This document shows positions 17,984-27,417 of a DNA stretch of 64,000 bases, piece after piece. Where the stretch lies: assembly GCF_001294205.1 (NCBI RefSeq), contig NZ_LAQT01000002.1:1-64000 (forward strand), written 5' to 3'. A program made the translations under genes and the position numbers. Below the pieces are notes generated by a model that worked only from the letters and a program-made list of their open reading frames with translations, did no database searches and was not told where the DNA came from. Position 1 is the stretch's first letter. Every line of letters starts with the position of its first letter. The stretch comes from Amantichitinum ursilacus. Lineage in GTDB: Bacteria; Pseudomonadota; Gammaproteobacteria; Burkholderiales; Chitinibacteraceae.

Positions 17984-20900
17984 GTTGATCATCCGTAGGC
18001 GCAGTCAGCGTCTTGCTCTGTTTGCCCGGTGCCACGCTGCGCACGATCAGGTAGAACAGGGGAATAAAAAAGATGCCCAGTGCGGTCGAGGCCAGCGTGC
18101 CGCCGAATACGCCGGTCCCCAGCGAATGGCGTCCGCCCGAGCCCGCGCCGGTGCTAATCACCAGCGGCAACACGCCCAGCAAGAAGGCCAGCGAGGTCAT
18201 CAGAATCGGGCGTAACCGCTGGCGGGCGGCTTCGACCACGGCGTTGAATACGCTCGCGCCTTGTTGCTCCAGTTCGCGCGCAAATTCGACGATCAGAATG
18301 CCGTTTTTGGCAGCCAGACCCACCGTGGCGAGCAAGCCCACCTGGAAATACACGTCGTTGTTCAGCCCGCGTGTGGCGGTAAACACCAGCGCACCGACAA
18401 TCCCGATCGGCACGGCCAACATCACCGAAAACGGAATCGACCAGCTTTCATACAGCGCGGCCAGGCACAGAAACACAAACAGCAACGACACGGCATACAG
18501 CAACGGTGCTTGTGCCCCGGCCGCCTGTTCTTCATACGACAAGCCTGACCACGAATAGCCAAAGCCCTGCGGCAACTGGCCCACCAGCTTGACCATCTCG
18601 GCCATGGCCGTGCCTGAGCTGACGCCCGCGGCGGGCGAGCCACTGATTTCCATCGATGCCGTGCCGTTGTAGCGCGCCAGCGTGGCCGGGGCGTAGCTCC
18701 AGCCGCTGCTGGCAAAGGCCGAGAACGGCACCATGGCGTTGTCGCTGTTGCGCACGGTCCATTGGTTGATGTCTTGCGGCAACATGCGCGCGTCGGCCTG
18801 GCCTTGCACGTACACCTTTTTAACGCGGCCCTTGTCGATAAAGTCGTTGACGTAGGTGCCGCCAAACGCGGTGGCCAGCGTGCTGTTGATGTCGCTCTGG
18901 GTGAGGTTGAGCGCACCGGCTTTGGCGTCGTCGATCTTCACATCAAAGGTGGGCGCGTCTTCCAGCGCCGAATAGCGCACTGCGCTGAGCAGCGGATCTT
19001 TGGCAGCCAGATCCAGCAACTGTTTGCGCGCCGCCACCAGCGCATCGTGGCCCGCGCCGCCAAAGTCCTGCAGTTCCAGCGTAAAGCCGCTGGCCTGGCC
19101 CAGACCGGGGATGCCGGACGGGGCGAAGGCAAACACTTGCGCGTCGGCAAAGCGTTTCATCATTGCGCCGGTAATGCGGTTGCCGATGCTGGCGGCGTCG
19201 GCCTTGCGGTCTTTCCAGTTCTTGAGCTGGATAAACGCCATGCCCGCGTTCTGGCCCATCGCGCCCATGGCAAAGCCGCTGATCGCCATCACGGTGTTTA
19301 CTTCGGGCTGGGCGCGCACAAAGTCAGACACCTGGTTCACCACCGTCTGGGTTTTTTCTTTGGTGGTGCCGGGCGGCAGTTTGATCGACACCATCAGCGT
19401 GCCCTGGTCTTCATCGGGCAAAAACGAAGTGGGCAGATGCCAGAACAACAGGCCCATGCCGACGACCAGCGCCAGATAAATACCCACGCCCAGGCGACGA
19501 TGGCCCAGCACGCGCTTTACGCCGCGCTGATAACGCTCGGCACCGCGGTCAAAGCGCTGGTTAAACCCGCCAAAAAAGCGCCCCAGCAAACCGCGTTGGG
19601 TAACGTGGCCGCCTTGTGTTACCGGTGTGAGCAAACTGGCGCACAGCGCGGGGGTTAGCGTCATCGCCACCAGCACCGACAGCAACATGGCCGAGGCGAT
19701 GGTGACTGAAAACTGCCGATAGATGACGCCGGTAGAACCGCCAAAAAACGCCATCGGCAAGAACACGGCGGTGAGCACCAGCGCAATGCCCACCAGCGCA
19801 CCGGTAATCTGCGCCATCGATTTGCGCGTGGCGTCGCGCGGCGACAAGTCTTCTTCGCTCATCACGCGTTCGACGTTTTCGACCACCACAATGGCATCAT
19901 CTACCAGCAAACCAATCGCCAGCACCATGCCGAACATGGTTAACGTATTGATCGAATAACCCAGCGCCGCCAGCACACCAAAGGTGCCCATCAGCACGAC
20001 GGGGACGGCGATGGCCGGGATCAAGGTCACGCGCCAGTTCTGCAAAAACAGATACATGATTGCGATCACCAGCACCACGGCTTCCAGCAGCGTTTTGACC
20101 ACTTCTTCAATCGAGATTTTTACAAATGGCGTGGTGCTGGAGGCGATCTTGTAGCTCATGCCCGCGGGAAAATACGGCTTCAGTTCATCCAGTCGCGCTT
20201 CCACGGCTTTGGATACCGCCATGGCATTGGCGCCACTGGCCAGTTCGATGCCGATGCCGGCGGCGGGCTTGCCGTTAAACAGGCTGGTGATGGTGTAATC
20301 CTCGCCGCCCAGTTCGATGCTGGCCACGTCGGACAAATGCACCACCGCGCCGTTGCTGGCGGATTTGACGACGATCTTTTTAAACTGATCCACCGTCTTC
20401 AGGCGGCTGCGCGAGGTAATGGTGGCGTTCAGCGCCTGGCCTTTGCTGGCGGGCAACGCGCCCAGCTGGCCCGACGATACATCGGCGTTTTGCGCGGTGA
20501 TGGCGGCGGTGATATCGGACGGCATCAGCGAATAGGTGCGCAGCTTGTCCGGCGCCAGCCAGATGCGCATCGAATACTGCGAGCCCATCACTTGCACCTT
20601 GCCCACACCGCTGACGCGGCTGATCGGGTCTTGCAACGTGGACGCCATAAAGTCGGCGATATCGGTACCGCTCATGCTGCCGTTGTCGGAGGTAAACGCC
20701 AGCACTTCAAAAAAACTGCCCGCCGAAGATTTACTGACGGTCAGGCCCGTGCTTTGCACGATCTGCGGCAACATCGCTTCGGCTTGCTGCAGCTTGTTTT
20801 CCACCTGCATCTGCGCGACGTCGGCGTTGGTGCCCGCCTTGAAGGTGAGCTGCACGCTGGCGCTACCGGCCGAGGTGCTGCTGGACGACATGTACATCAG

Positions 20901-21122
20901 GTTATCCAGCCCCGACATCTGCTGTTCGATGACCTGGGTCACCGAGTTTTCCACGGTCTGTGCCGAAGCGCCGGTGTAGGTGGCGCGGATCGACACCGTG
21001 GGCGGCGCAATATTGGGGTATTGCTCGACGGCCAGCTGGCTGATCGACAGCGCGCCTGCCAGCGTGATCACGATGGCGATCACCCACGCAAAGATCGGAC
21101 GATCAATAAAGAAACGAGACAT
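17973..21122 (-). CDS. RND multidrug efflux permease (HAE1 family, AcrB/MexB-like)
   Basis: A 1049-residue inner-membrane proton/drug antiporter. The N-terminus MSRFFIDRPIFAWVIAI is nearly universal in the family. TM4 contains the proton-relay aspartates in GLLVDDAIVVVENVERV, and the two large periplasmic porter/docking regions and twelve transmembrane helices are at the expected places. Full family length, no frameshift. Gene order is adaptor, pump, channel, all on the minus strand. A BaeSR-like two-component system is divergent from the operon and probably regulates it. Substrates cannot be assigned. Confidence 0.96.
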   Translation of the reverse strand: MSRFFIDRPIFAWVIAIVITLAGALSISQLAVEQYPNIAPPTVSIRATYTGASAQTVENSVTQVIEQQMSGLDNLMYMSSSSTSAGSASVQLTFKAGTNADVAQMQVENKLQQAEAMLPQIVQSTGLTVSKSSAGSFFEVLAFTSDNGSMSGTDIADFMASTLQDPISRVSGVGKVQVMGSQYSMRIWLAPDKLRTYSLMPSDITAAITAQNADVSSGQLGALPASKGQALNATITSRSRLKTVDQFKKIVVKSASNGAVVHLSDVASIELGGEDYTITSLFNGKPAAGIGIELASGANAMAVSKAVEARLDELKPYFPAGMSYKIASSTTPFVKISIEEVVKTLLEAVVLVIAIMYLFLQNWRVTLIPAIAVPVVLMGTFGVLAALGYSINTLTMFGMVLAIGLLVDDAIVVVENVERVMSEEDLSPRDATRKSMAQITGALVGIALVLTAVFLPMAFFGGSTGVIYRQFSVTIASAMLLSVLVAMTLTPALCASLLTPVTQGGHVTQRGLLGRFFGGFNQRFDRGAERYQRGVKRVLGHRRLGVGIYLALVVGMGLLFWHLPTSFLPDEDQGTLMVSIKLPPGTTKEKTQTVVNQVSDFVRAQPEVNTVMAISGFAMGAMGQNAGMAFIQLKNWKDRKADAASIGNRITGAMMKRFADAQVFAFAPSGIPGLGQASGFTLELQDFGGAGHDALVAARKQLLDLAAKDPLLSAVRYSALEDAPTFDVKIDDAKAGALNLTQSDINSTLATAFGGTYVNDFIDKGRVKKVYVQGQADARMLPQDINQWTVRNSDNAMVPFSAFASSGWSYAPATLARYNGTASMEISGSPAAGVSSGTAMAEMVKLVGQLPQGFGYSWSGLSYEEQAAGAQAPLLYAVSLLFVFLCLAALYESWSIPFSVMLAVPIGIVGALVFTATRGLNNDVYFQVGLLATVGLAAKNGILIVEFARELEQQGASVFNAVVEAARQRLRPILMTSLAFLLGVLPLVISTGAGSGGRHSLGTGVFGGTLASTALGIFFIPLFYLIVRSVAPGKQSKTLTAPTDDQHDA

Positions 21123-21131
21123 GGCGCCGCC

Positions 21132-22316
21132 TTAGCTTTGCTGGCCGGCAACTGCCGACGCGGAGTTGGCCTGGGCAGGCGTATCGGTGGCGGCGGGGTG
21201 GGTGGCCACGGTCTGGCCCGGCTGCGCCTTGCTGCCGCCTTCTACCACCAACTGGTCGCCGGCTTTCAGGCCCGCGCTGATCACCCATTGGTCTTTGATG
21301 GCGTCGCCGGTTTGCACCACGCGGTCGATCACCTTGTGATCCGCGCCCACCAGTTTGACGGTGGCCTCGCCCTTGGTATTGCGGCTGACCGCGCCTTGCG
21401 GCACCAGCATGGCGGCGTTATTAACCGCCACCGGCAACACCGCATGCACATACATGCCGGGCAACAACAGCTTGTCCGGGTTGGGCACCAGCGCGCGCAG
21501 CGTGACGTTGCCGGTGCTGGTATCAACCGCCGTGCCGACAAATTCCAGCGTGCCTTTTTGCGTGTACAAGCTGCCGTCTTCCAGCTGGATTTGCACCGGC
21601 ACCTTGCCGTGCAGTGACGCCAACGCGCCGCTGGCCAATTGCTTGCGCAAGGCCAGGAGCTCGCTGCTGGATTGCGTGACGTCCACATAAATCGGATCAA
21701 GCTGCTGGATGGTGGTGAGCGCCGTGGTCTGGCTGGCCGTCACCAGTGCGCCGGGCGTGTAGGTGGAGGCGCTGATGCGGCCGGAAATTGGCGCGGTGAT
21801 GCGTGTGTAATCGAGGTTGATCCGGGCCGTCTGCAATGCAGCTTGCGCGGCCACCACGGCAGCCTGGTTCTGCCGCAGCGTGGCGTTGGCATCATCCAGA
21901 TCCTGCTGGCTGACGGCGTCCAGTCTGGCCAGATTGGCGTAGCGTTCGGCTTTGGGCTTGGCCGATAACACGGCCGCCTGGGCTTGTTGCAGCGTGCCGT
22001 TGGCGTTGTCATAGGCCGCTTGCGCGGTGGCCGGGTCGATCTGATACAACACCTGCCCCGCCTTCACGTCCTGGCCTTCGGTAAATAAACGCTTCTGGAT
22101 GATGCCGCTGACTTGCGGGCGCACATCGGAGGTCATATAGGCCACGGTGCGGCCGGGTAGTGACTGGTTCATGGCCAGTTGCTGCGCTTGCACGGTCACC
22201 ACGCCCACATTGGCCTGCATGGGGGGCGGCCCGGGTTGATCATTGCAGGCCGCCAGCGTTAACAACGCCGGGATGGCCAGGAGTCGCAGAGGCGCGAGTG
22301 GGGCTGAGAAAAGCAT
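21132..22316 (-). CDS. RND efflux periplasmic adaptor (AcrA/MexA-like membrane fusion lipoprotein)
   Basis: A 394-residue adaptor with a lipobox (LTLAAC, Cys about residue 24), a lipoyl/barrel-sandwich hybrid domain (VRPQVSGIIQKRLFTEGQDVKAGQVLYQID), an alpha-hairpin with coiled-coil segments (about 95-165), and a beta-barrel ending in a flexible Ala/Thr-rich tail. It bridges the pump and the outer-membrane channel. First gene of the operon, 9 bp before the pump start. The promoter must lie in the 157-bp divergent region shared with the two-component genes. Confidence 0.95.
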   Translation of the reverse strand: MLFSAPLAPLRLLAIPALLTLAACNDQPGPPPMQANVGVVTVQAQQLAMNQSLPGRTVAYMTSDVRPQVSGIIQKRLFTEGQDVKAGQVLYQIDPATAQAAYDNANGTLQQAQAAVLSAKPKAERYANLARLDAVSQQDLDDANATLRQNQAAVVAAQAALQTARINLDYTRITAPISGRISASTYTPGALVTASQTTALTTIQQLDPIYVDVTQSSSELLALRKQLASGALASLHGKVPVQIQLEDGSLYTQKGTLEFVGTAVDTSTGNVTLRALVPNPDKLLLPGMYVHAVLPVAVNNAAMLVPQGAVSRNTKGEATVKLVGADHKVIDRVVQTGDAIKDQWVISAGLKAGDQLVVEGGSKAQPGQTVATHPAATDTPAQANSASAVAGQQS

Positions 22317-22345
22317 GAGCGAGATCCGCCGGTTGTATAAGAATC

Positions 22346-22357
22346 AGCGTCTACGCT
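22346..22357. promoter_or_regulatory. Short inverted repeat in the efflux/two-component divergent region
   Basis: AGCGT-CT-ACGCT lies 30 bp before the adaptor ATG and 117 bp before the sensor kinase ATG. It could be part of a response-regulator site controlling both directions. The evidence is only its position and symmetry. Confidence 0.25.
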
Positions 22358-22473
22358 AAGCACATAATGTGGAGTGAATATGGAGTTTGGCCCGCAAGCC
22401 GCCTGGCGCATGGACTTGCAGCCGAATGCGCGGTATTCATTAAAAACACGTCACGACTCACCCCCGGCCCGCC

Positions 22474-23850
22474 ATGAAACTCGGTATTACCGCCAAATTG
22501 TTTATCGCCATCCTGGCGTCTTGCGCCGTGGTACTGCTGGTTAACGGCGTGGCCGCGCGCATCAGTTTTCAGCGCGGCTTTCTGGGCTATCTGAACGAGC
22601 AGGGTGTGGAGCGCATGCAGGAAGTGATGCCGCATATCCAGGCCGCGTATCGGCAGCATGGCAGTTGGCAATTTCTGCACGGCGATATGGAAGCCTGGTT
22701 TCATTTGATGCGGCCCGACCCCGACCCGGGCCGCGCGCTAACCGGGCCGCCGGTATCGGACCAGACTGGCGCGGTGCCGCGCTTTGGCTTGCTGGATACG
22801 CAGTACCAACAGGTGGTGGGCAACCCCACCGTCGGGCGCGAATCCATCCTGCGGCCGGTGGTGGTGGAAGGACGCACCGTGGGCTGGCTGGCGATGGTGC
22901 CGTTTCAGAAAGCCATCGCCGCCGGGGATGTGCGCTTTTATGAAGCGCAAATGCAGATGTGGTGGCTGATCGGCGTGTTTTCGGTGCTGTTTGCCGCCGC
23001 TTTAGCGTATTTGCTGGCGCGTACGCTGCTCTTGCGTCTGCACGGATTGACCGGGGCCACGCACCGTCTGGCCAGTGGCAATTACGGCAGCCGCGTGCCC
23101 GAAAACAGTCGCGACGAACTGGGCGCTTTGGCGCGCGACTTTAACCAGCTGGCGCAAACGCTGGAGCATACCGAACGCGCACGGCGCAATTTTATGGCCG
23201 ATATTTCGCACGAATTGCGCACGCCGCTGGCCGTCATGCGCGCCGAAGTCGAAGCCATCCAGGATGGCATCCGGCCCTTGTCGCAAGCCGCGCTGGAACC
23301 GATCGCGCAGCAGATCGGGCAACTGGGCAAGCTGGTCAACGATTTGCACGATTTATCGCTCACCGACGTGGGCGCGCTGACCTATCGCCGCGCGTCGCTG
23401 GATCTGGCGCTGCTGCTGCAAGCCTTGCTGGGCAGCATGCAGGCGCGTTTTGCCGCGGCCGGTTTGCAGCTGAACTGGACGCTGGATAACGCGCCAATCC
23501 GGGTGGATGGCGACGAACGCCGCTTGCAGCAGCTGTTTGCCAATCTGCTGGAAAACGCCGTGCGCTACACCGATGCGGGCGGCGAAGTGCGCGTGACGTG
23601 TGAACGCACGGCGGGGCAGATCAAAGTGCGGTTTGACGATAGCCCGCCCGGCGTCGACCCCGACAAATTGCCGCGCTTGTTTGAACGCTTTTATCGCACC
23701 GAAGGCTCGCGCAACCGCAATAGCGGGGGCAGCGGCCTGGGCCTGGCTATCTGCCGCAATATCGCCGAGGCGCACGACGGCCAGATCGAGGCGGCTGCGT
23801 CACCGTTGGGTGGCGTGCGCATTGTGGTGACCTTGCCGGAGGCTTTATGA
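22474..23850 (+). CDS. BaeS-like sensor histidine kinase
   Basis: A 458-residue envelope sensor with TM1 at about 7-29, a periplasmic domain of about 135 residues, TM2 at about 167-188, HAMP (about 190-240), a HisKA domain with phosphoacceptor His246 in DISHELRTP, and HATPase_c with NLLENAVRYTDAGG and GSGLGLAICRNI. BaeS relatives sense envelope damage and toxic compounds and turn on RND pumps. Here the kinase is divergent from exactly such a pump operon. Its stop overlaps the regulator start by 4 bp. Confidence 0.93.
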   Translation: MKLGITAKLFIAILASCAVVLLVNGVAARISFQRGFLGYLNEQGVERMQEVMPHIQAAYRQHGSWQFLHGDMEAWFHLMRPDPDPGRALTGPPVSDQTGAVPRFGLLDTQYQQVVGNPTVGRESILRPVVVEGRTVGWLAMVPFQKAIAAGDVRFYEAQMQMWWLIGVFSVLFAAALAYLLARTLLLRLHGLTGATHRLASGNYGSRVPENSRDELGALARDFNQLAQTLEHTERARRNFMADISHELRTPLAVMRAEVEAIQDGIRPLSQAALEPIAQQIGQLGKLVNDLHDLSLTDVGALTYRRASLDLALLLQALLGSMQARFAAAGLQLNWTLDNAPIRVDGDERRLQQLFANLLENAVRYTDAGGEVRVTCERTAGQIKVRFDDSPPGVDPDKLPRLFERFYRTEGSRNRNSGGSGLGLAICRNIAEAHDGQIEAAASPLGGVRIVVTLPEAL

Positions 23851-24524
23851 CCGATCAGCCCAACGCACACGTCCTGATTGTTGAAGACGAGCCCAGCTTG
23901 TCCGCCATCGTGCGCGATTATCTGCACGCCAGCGGCTATCGCTGCACGCAAGTGCTGGATGGGGCCGCGGCGCTGCCCGCGTTTCGCACGCACGCGCCCG
24001 ATCTGGTGATCCTGGATTTGATGCTGCCCAACGTGGATGGCATCAGCATCTGCCGGGATATCCGTGCGTTTTCCGACGCGCCGATTATCATGCTGACCGC
24101 GCGCGTGGAAGAGGTGGACCGCTTGCTGGGGCTGGAGGTGGGTGCGGACGATTACATCTGCAAACCGTTCAGCCCGCGCGAAGTGGTGGCGCGCGTCAAA
24201 GCCGTCTTGCGGCGGCATCAGCGCGCGCCCGGTGACAGCGTGGCCAGCGGCCTCTTCATCGACGACGCGGCCGCGCGCGCCAGCCTGTTTGGCCGCGATC
24301 TGGCGCTGACGCAAGTCGAATACCGGCTGCTGAAAACGCTGGCGGCCGAGCCGGGGCGTATTTTTTCGCGCGACCAGTTGATGGACCATTTGTATCTGGA
24401 TCGCCGCATCGTGACCGATCGCACCGTCGATAGTCACGTCAAAAACCTGCGGCGCAAGCTGGGGGAAGTGGGCGAGGAATGGATCAAATCTGTGTATGGG
24501 GCAGGGTATCGATTTGAGAACTGA
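23847..24524 (+). CDS. BaeR-like OmpR-family response regulator
   Basis: This 225-residue regulator has a receiver domain with the acidic pair Glu13/Asp14, phosphorylation site Asp57 in VILDLMLP, and a conserved CKPFSPRE lysine. A winged-helix DNA-binding domain (about 125-222) ends in DSHVKNLRRKLGEVG and VYGAGYRFE. It is coupled to the sensor kinase by overlap. The likely target is the divergent RND operon, and possibly the unknown gene that overlaps its 3' end. Confidence 0.94.
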   Translation: MTDQPNAHVLIVEDEPSLSAIVRDYLHASGYRCTQVLDGAAALPAFRTHAPDLVILDLMLPNVDGISICRDIRAFSDAPIIMLTARVEEVDRLLGLEVGADDYICKPFSPREVVARVKAVLRRHQRAPGDSVASGLFIDDAAARASLFGRDLALTQVEYRLLKTLAAEPGRIFSRDQLMDHLYLDRRIVTDRTVDSHVKNLRRKLGEVGEEWIKSVYGAGYRFEN

Positions 24525-25224
24525 AGATGATCTGACCAACCCGGCGGAGCAAGACCCGTCACTGTGCCTGGCAGTGGATGCAAGTCAGGACAACCCGGTG
24601 TACGTGCTGCAACACCCGCTGGCGGCGCAACTGGCGGCGGCCGCGTTGGAATGGCCGTGGTCGGGCGGCGATCGCAGCGGGATGACGGCCGCTGCGCTGA
24701 CGCGCTTGCAGCAACGGCGGGCGGCCTGTGAGTGTGCGGGCGCGTACTGGCTGCTCATCGGGCATCGCGCGTGGCAACCGGATAACCGGATCTTCCGGCA
24801 TCGCTTCAAGGATGTCGCAGCCGGTCTGGCCGAGCGCGGGGTGGTGGTGGCGAGCAGCGTAGCGACGGCGAGCGCGGTATTTGCCTGCGCGAATGGCGTA
24901 AAAGCGGCGGCGCTGCTACGGCTGGACAATCTCGATGCCGCCACGGCGATGACGGTTGCGTCCTTGCTGCGCGGCGACTGGGCCTGCGAATTGATCGTCG
25001 GCCCCGAAACCGCCGCGCGCGCTTTGTTTGACGTATTCGCATCGCCCGACTGGCACCAGCAAGGCCGCGCACCCGCCGCTGCGCTGATCGAGTTATTGGT
25101 ACGGCATCCCATGCTGGCGTTGTTGCCGCTGGGGTGGTTCGACGACGCCGAGGTCGGCTGCGCATCGCTAGGACAGCGGGCGCTGCTGGGGCGGGTGTTT
25201 CCACAATTACTTGCGTCGGCTTGA
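24496..25224 (+). CDS. Protein of unknown function coupled to the BaeR-like regulator gene
   Basis: An open frame of up to 242 residues, overlapping the regulator gene by 29 bp; a TTG at 24514 would shorten the overlap, and the true start is uncertain. Composition is that of a soluble, Ala/Leu-rich cytoplasmic protein (for example LIGHRAWQPDNRIFRHRF and VKAAALLRLDNLDAATAMTVASLL) with no signal peptide, transmembrane helix or motif I recognise. Residues about 110-190 resemble an alternating alpha/beta fold. It is convergent with hipA (14-bp gap). The position suggests co-expression with the two-component system, but no function can be named. Confidence 0.6.
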   Translation: MGQGIDLRTEDDLTNPAEQDPSLCLAVDASQDNPVYVLQHPLAAQLAAAALEWPWSGGDRSGMTAAALTRLQQRRAACECAGAYWLLIGHRAWQPDNRIFRHRFKDVAAGLAERGVVVASSVATASAVFACANGVKAAALLRLDNLDAATAMTVASLLRGDWACELIVGPETAARALFDVFASPDWHQQGRAPAAALIELLVRHPMLALLPLGWFDDAEVGCASLGQRALLGRVFPQLLASA

Positions 25225-25237
25225 CCTGCACGCCCGC

Positions 25238-26551
25238 TTAACGCGAGCCGGGCTTGGTAGAGAACGCCGAATCCTGATCAACATAAGGGTTGGCTTTTGC
25301 GCGCTTGGGCTTGGCATCCGACAGTTTGTGTTCGGCCAGTATTTGTTGTCTGGTCGCCCGGCCCATGCGCTTGCCGCCGGCGATGGCCGCTTTGCCCTCC
25401 GCCCACGCGACAAGCATGCGCTTGCCGGTTTCACGGAAGGTATCGGGATAGCGCGCAATCATCGCCTCCAACTGGGGCACGGTCGCGTCGATGGCGTTTT
25501 GCACGCGCGCGATAGCAGCGGCCAGATCGGTGGGCGCCAGAGCCAGTCGCTGCGCCAACCGTTCCATGCCCTTGCCAGGCCACCAGGTTTTGCGACCTTC
25601 CAACGTGAGCGCTGGCGCATCGGTCGTAATATGCGCTGTCGTGGTGACGATGTCATACGCGGGCGCCAGCCTCGCATCTTCCTGGCAGGTATAGACCAGC
25701 GCAAAGTTCTTCAGATGCGCATCGCCATTCTGAAGCGCGTAATTGACCAGGCACAGCGTCAACAAACGAAGCGAGCTGGCGTACAGGTGGGCTTCGCCGA
25801 CGTATTCCTTGTGCAGATTGGCGATGTGTTCGAGCGAGGAATCGTATTTTTCCAACGGACTGAAACCTGCCAACGCGCAGAAGTCTTCAAAGCCCAGGCG
25901 CAAGCCGTTGGCGGCCTTATCAAAGCGCGCGACGGCAAGCACCTGGCCGTCCTCCGACAAGCTGGCCGCCGGCACATCCAGCCCTGCGGCGCGCGCTACC
26001 TGCAGGCACAGATATTCGTTGATGGCCAGACCGCTATAGTCGTGTGAACCCGTCTTGAGGATGAAGTCATCAAACGGCATCGCCGCTTTATCGCCTTCGC
26101 CCAGCGCTTTGGGCATGACGCCGGAAATACCTTTTAGCGGGTGAGTGGCAATTTGCGCCAGCAGTGCATTTTGCGAATCGGGGCTGGCCAACAGGCGCGC
26201 CAGATCAATTGGCAGATGCGGGGCGTGTGGGTCCAGCTCGGCGGGCACCACGCGATTGCGCCCGATCTGTGCGTTGCCGGTGATCTCGAGCAAACCCCAA
26301 TCAGTGAGCCGGGCCAGGCCGCCCAAGCGTTGCTGCAGCACCGTCTTTTGATAACCTTCGGGCAAATTCATCTGGAAAATCGGGGCCAGATCCCGTGGGC
26401 TGACGTAGGGGGTCGGGCGTACCGGCATCAGCAATGAAATCAGATTGGCCGGATGGGTGTCGCGCAGATAGCTGAAGGCAAAACCCTGGGCTGAATCCGC
26501 CAGCCAGCCCACCAGGGTGTCATTGACATACACATCCAGTCTGTCGCTCAT
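25238..26551 (-). CDS. hipA: HipA-like serine/threonine kinase toxin
   Basis: A 437-residue kinase of the HipA family. In E. coli, HipA phosphorylates glutamyl-tRNA synthetase and causes growth arrest and persistence. The N-subdomain 1 opens with LDVYVNDTLVGWL. Further on come GISGVMPKAL (the SGxxPK element), ILKTGSHDYSGLAINEYLCL, the catalytic-loop segment NGDAHLKNFALVY and the metal-binding segment PAYDIV. All hallmark residues appear intact, so it should be active. Its start overlaps the hipB stop by 4 bp, which keeps toxin made after antitoxin. Whether its target is GltX is not shown by sequence. Confidence 0.93.
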   Translation of the reverse strand: MSDRLDVYVNDTLVGWLADSAQGFAFSYLRDTHPANLISLLMPVRPTPYVSPRDLAPIFQMNLPEGYQKTVLQQRLGGLARLTDWGLLEITGNAQIGRNRVVPAELDPHAPHLPIDLARLLASPDSQNALLAQIATHPLKGISGVMPKALGEGDKAAMPFDDFILKTGSHDYSGLAINEYLCLQVARAAGLDVPAASLSEDGQVLAVARFDKAANGLRLGFEDFCALAGFSPLEKYDSSLEHIANLHKEYVGEAHLYASSLRLLTLCLVNYALQNGDAHLKNFALVYTCQEDARLAPAYDIVTTTAHITTDAPALTLEGRKTWWPGKGMERLAQRLALAPTDLAAAIARVQNAIDATVPQLEAMIARYPDTFRETGKRMLVAWAEGKAAIAGGKRMGRATRQQILAEHKLSDAKPKRAKANPYVDQDSAFSTKPGSR

Positions 26552-26901
26552 TCGGCCGCGTCCTTCTTGCTTTTACGTACGCGCTGGCGCGGGTTGGCGC
26601 TGCCGCGCTGATACAGCGTGCCGGGCTCTTGCAGCGTGCCGCCGTTGGCCATGCGCAGTCGTCGTTCTTCGTACGCGTCGTCCAACGTACGGCGCTGGCC
26701 GCGCGGCTTGACGGTCAATTCCATATTGGTGGCGCGAAACAGCTGGCCGAGTTTGCTGGCGCCGATTTCGCCCAGGCTGCCGCGTTCCAGCGCCGAGATG
26801 GTCGACAGGCTGACGCCGGTACGGGCAGCCAGTTCGGCTTGTGTGATTTCCGTTGCGATGCGCGCGGCTTTCAGCGCCGCACCCAGTTCGAAGATGTCCA
26901 T
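26548..26901 (-). CDS. hipB: HipB-like XRE antitoxin
   Basis: This 117-residue protein has an XRE helix-turn-helix at about 12-65 (ITQAELAARTGVSLSTISALERG) and a basic tail (RQRVRKSKKDAAE) that probably contacts HipA or DNA. It sits directly upstream of hipA with an ATGA overlap. By analogy with E. coli it represses the operon through inverted repeats before its start; a candidate pair is listed. Confidence 0.9.
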   Translation of the reverse strand: MDIFELGAALKAARIATEITQAELAARTGVSLSTISALERGSLGEIGASKLGQLFRATNMELTVKPRGQRRTLDDAYEERRLRMANGGTLQEPGTLYQRGSANPRQRVRKSKKDAAE

Positions 26902-26909
26902 AAAAATTG

Positions 26910-26973
26910 AAATACCACGGGTTATGGGGCTAATGCACTATAACACGCAGTAAATTACCAGTTACGGGTATTT
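26910..26973. promoter_or_regulatory. Candidate hipBA operator region
   Basis: AAATACC (26910-26916) and GGTATTT (26967-26973) are perfect inverted 7-mers flanking an AT-rich stretch that includes CACTATAACA, just upstream of the hipB ATG at 26901. The pattern recalls the paired operators of E. coli hipBA, but the spacing differs. Confidence 0.35.
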
Positions 26974-26985
26974 GCTCTGCAGCGC

Positions 26986-27417
26986 TCAATAAAACCGCCA
27001 TTCCTGCTCGCCCAATGCACCGCGCTCCACCAGATAGCCTTCGATATGGTCGTAAAACACCAGGATGCCCACCACGCGTTCGCTGGCTGATTTGGGCAGA
27101 TGGCCTTTTACCGGTGCGCGTGCGCTGTGTTTAACACCATCGGGCGTTTGCCAGCTGATGCTGAATTCGTCCGGAATCCGCATCGGTGCAAAGTGGTTTT
27201 CAAAGTTGTTGATATCGCGCGCACTGGCGATATAACCCGCGGGCACATCGGGGCCGTAGCTCCAGTGGATGTCGCTGGCTTCTTTCAGGCTTTTATCCAG
27301 CCGGATTTCGAGCTTGTGATAGACCTTGGGGTCGGCGTTGCCGGAATCGGCACAACCGGCCAGCGCAAGGGCGGCCAACAGGGTGAGGCTGGTGACGAAA
27401 GTGCGGCGTGAGTACAT
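26986..27417 (-). CDS. Small secreted lipoprotein of unknown function
   Basis: A 143-residue protein with an N-terminal signal and lipobox (LALAGC, Cys about residue 22), so probably lipid-anchored. The mature part contains YHKLEIRLDKSLKEASDIHWSYG and a C-terminal QEWRFY; it looks like a small beta-rich domain, perhaps an envelope protein related to uncharacterised lipoproteins. No enzymatic motif is seen. It is followed by hipBA in the opposite reading order (promoter region shared with neither) and is divergent from the chitinase gene. Confidence 0.7.
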   Translation of the reverse strand: MYSRRTFVTSLTLLAALALAGCADSGNADPKVYHKLEIRLDKSLKEASDIHWSYGPDVPAGYIASARDINNFENHFAPMRIPDEFSISWQTPDGVKHSARAPVKGHLPKSASERVVGILVFYDHIEGYLVERGALGEQEWRFY

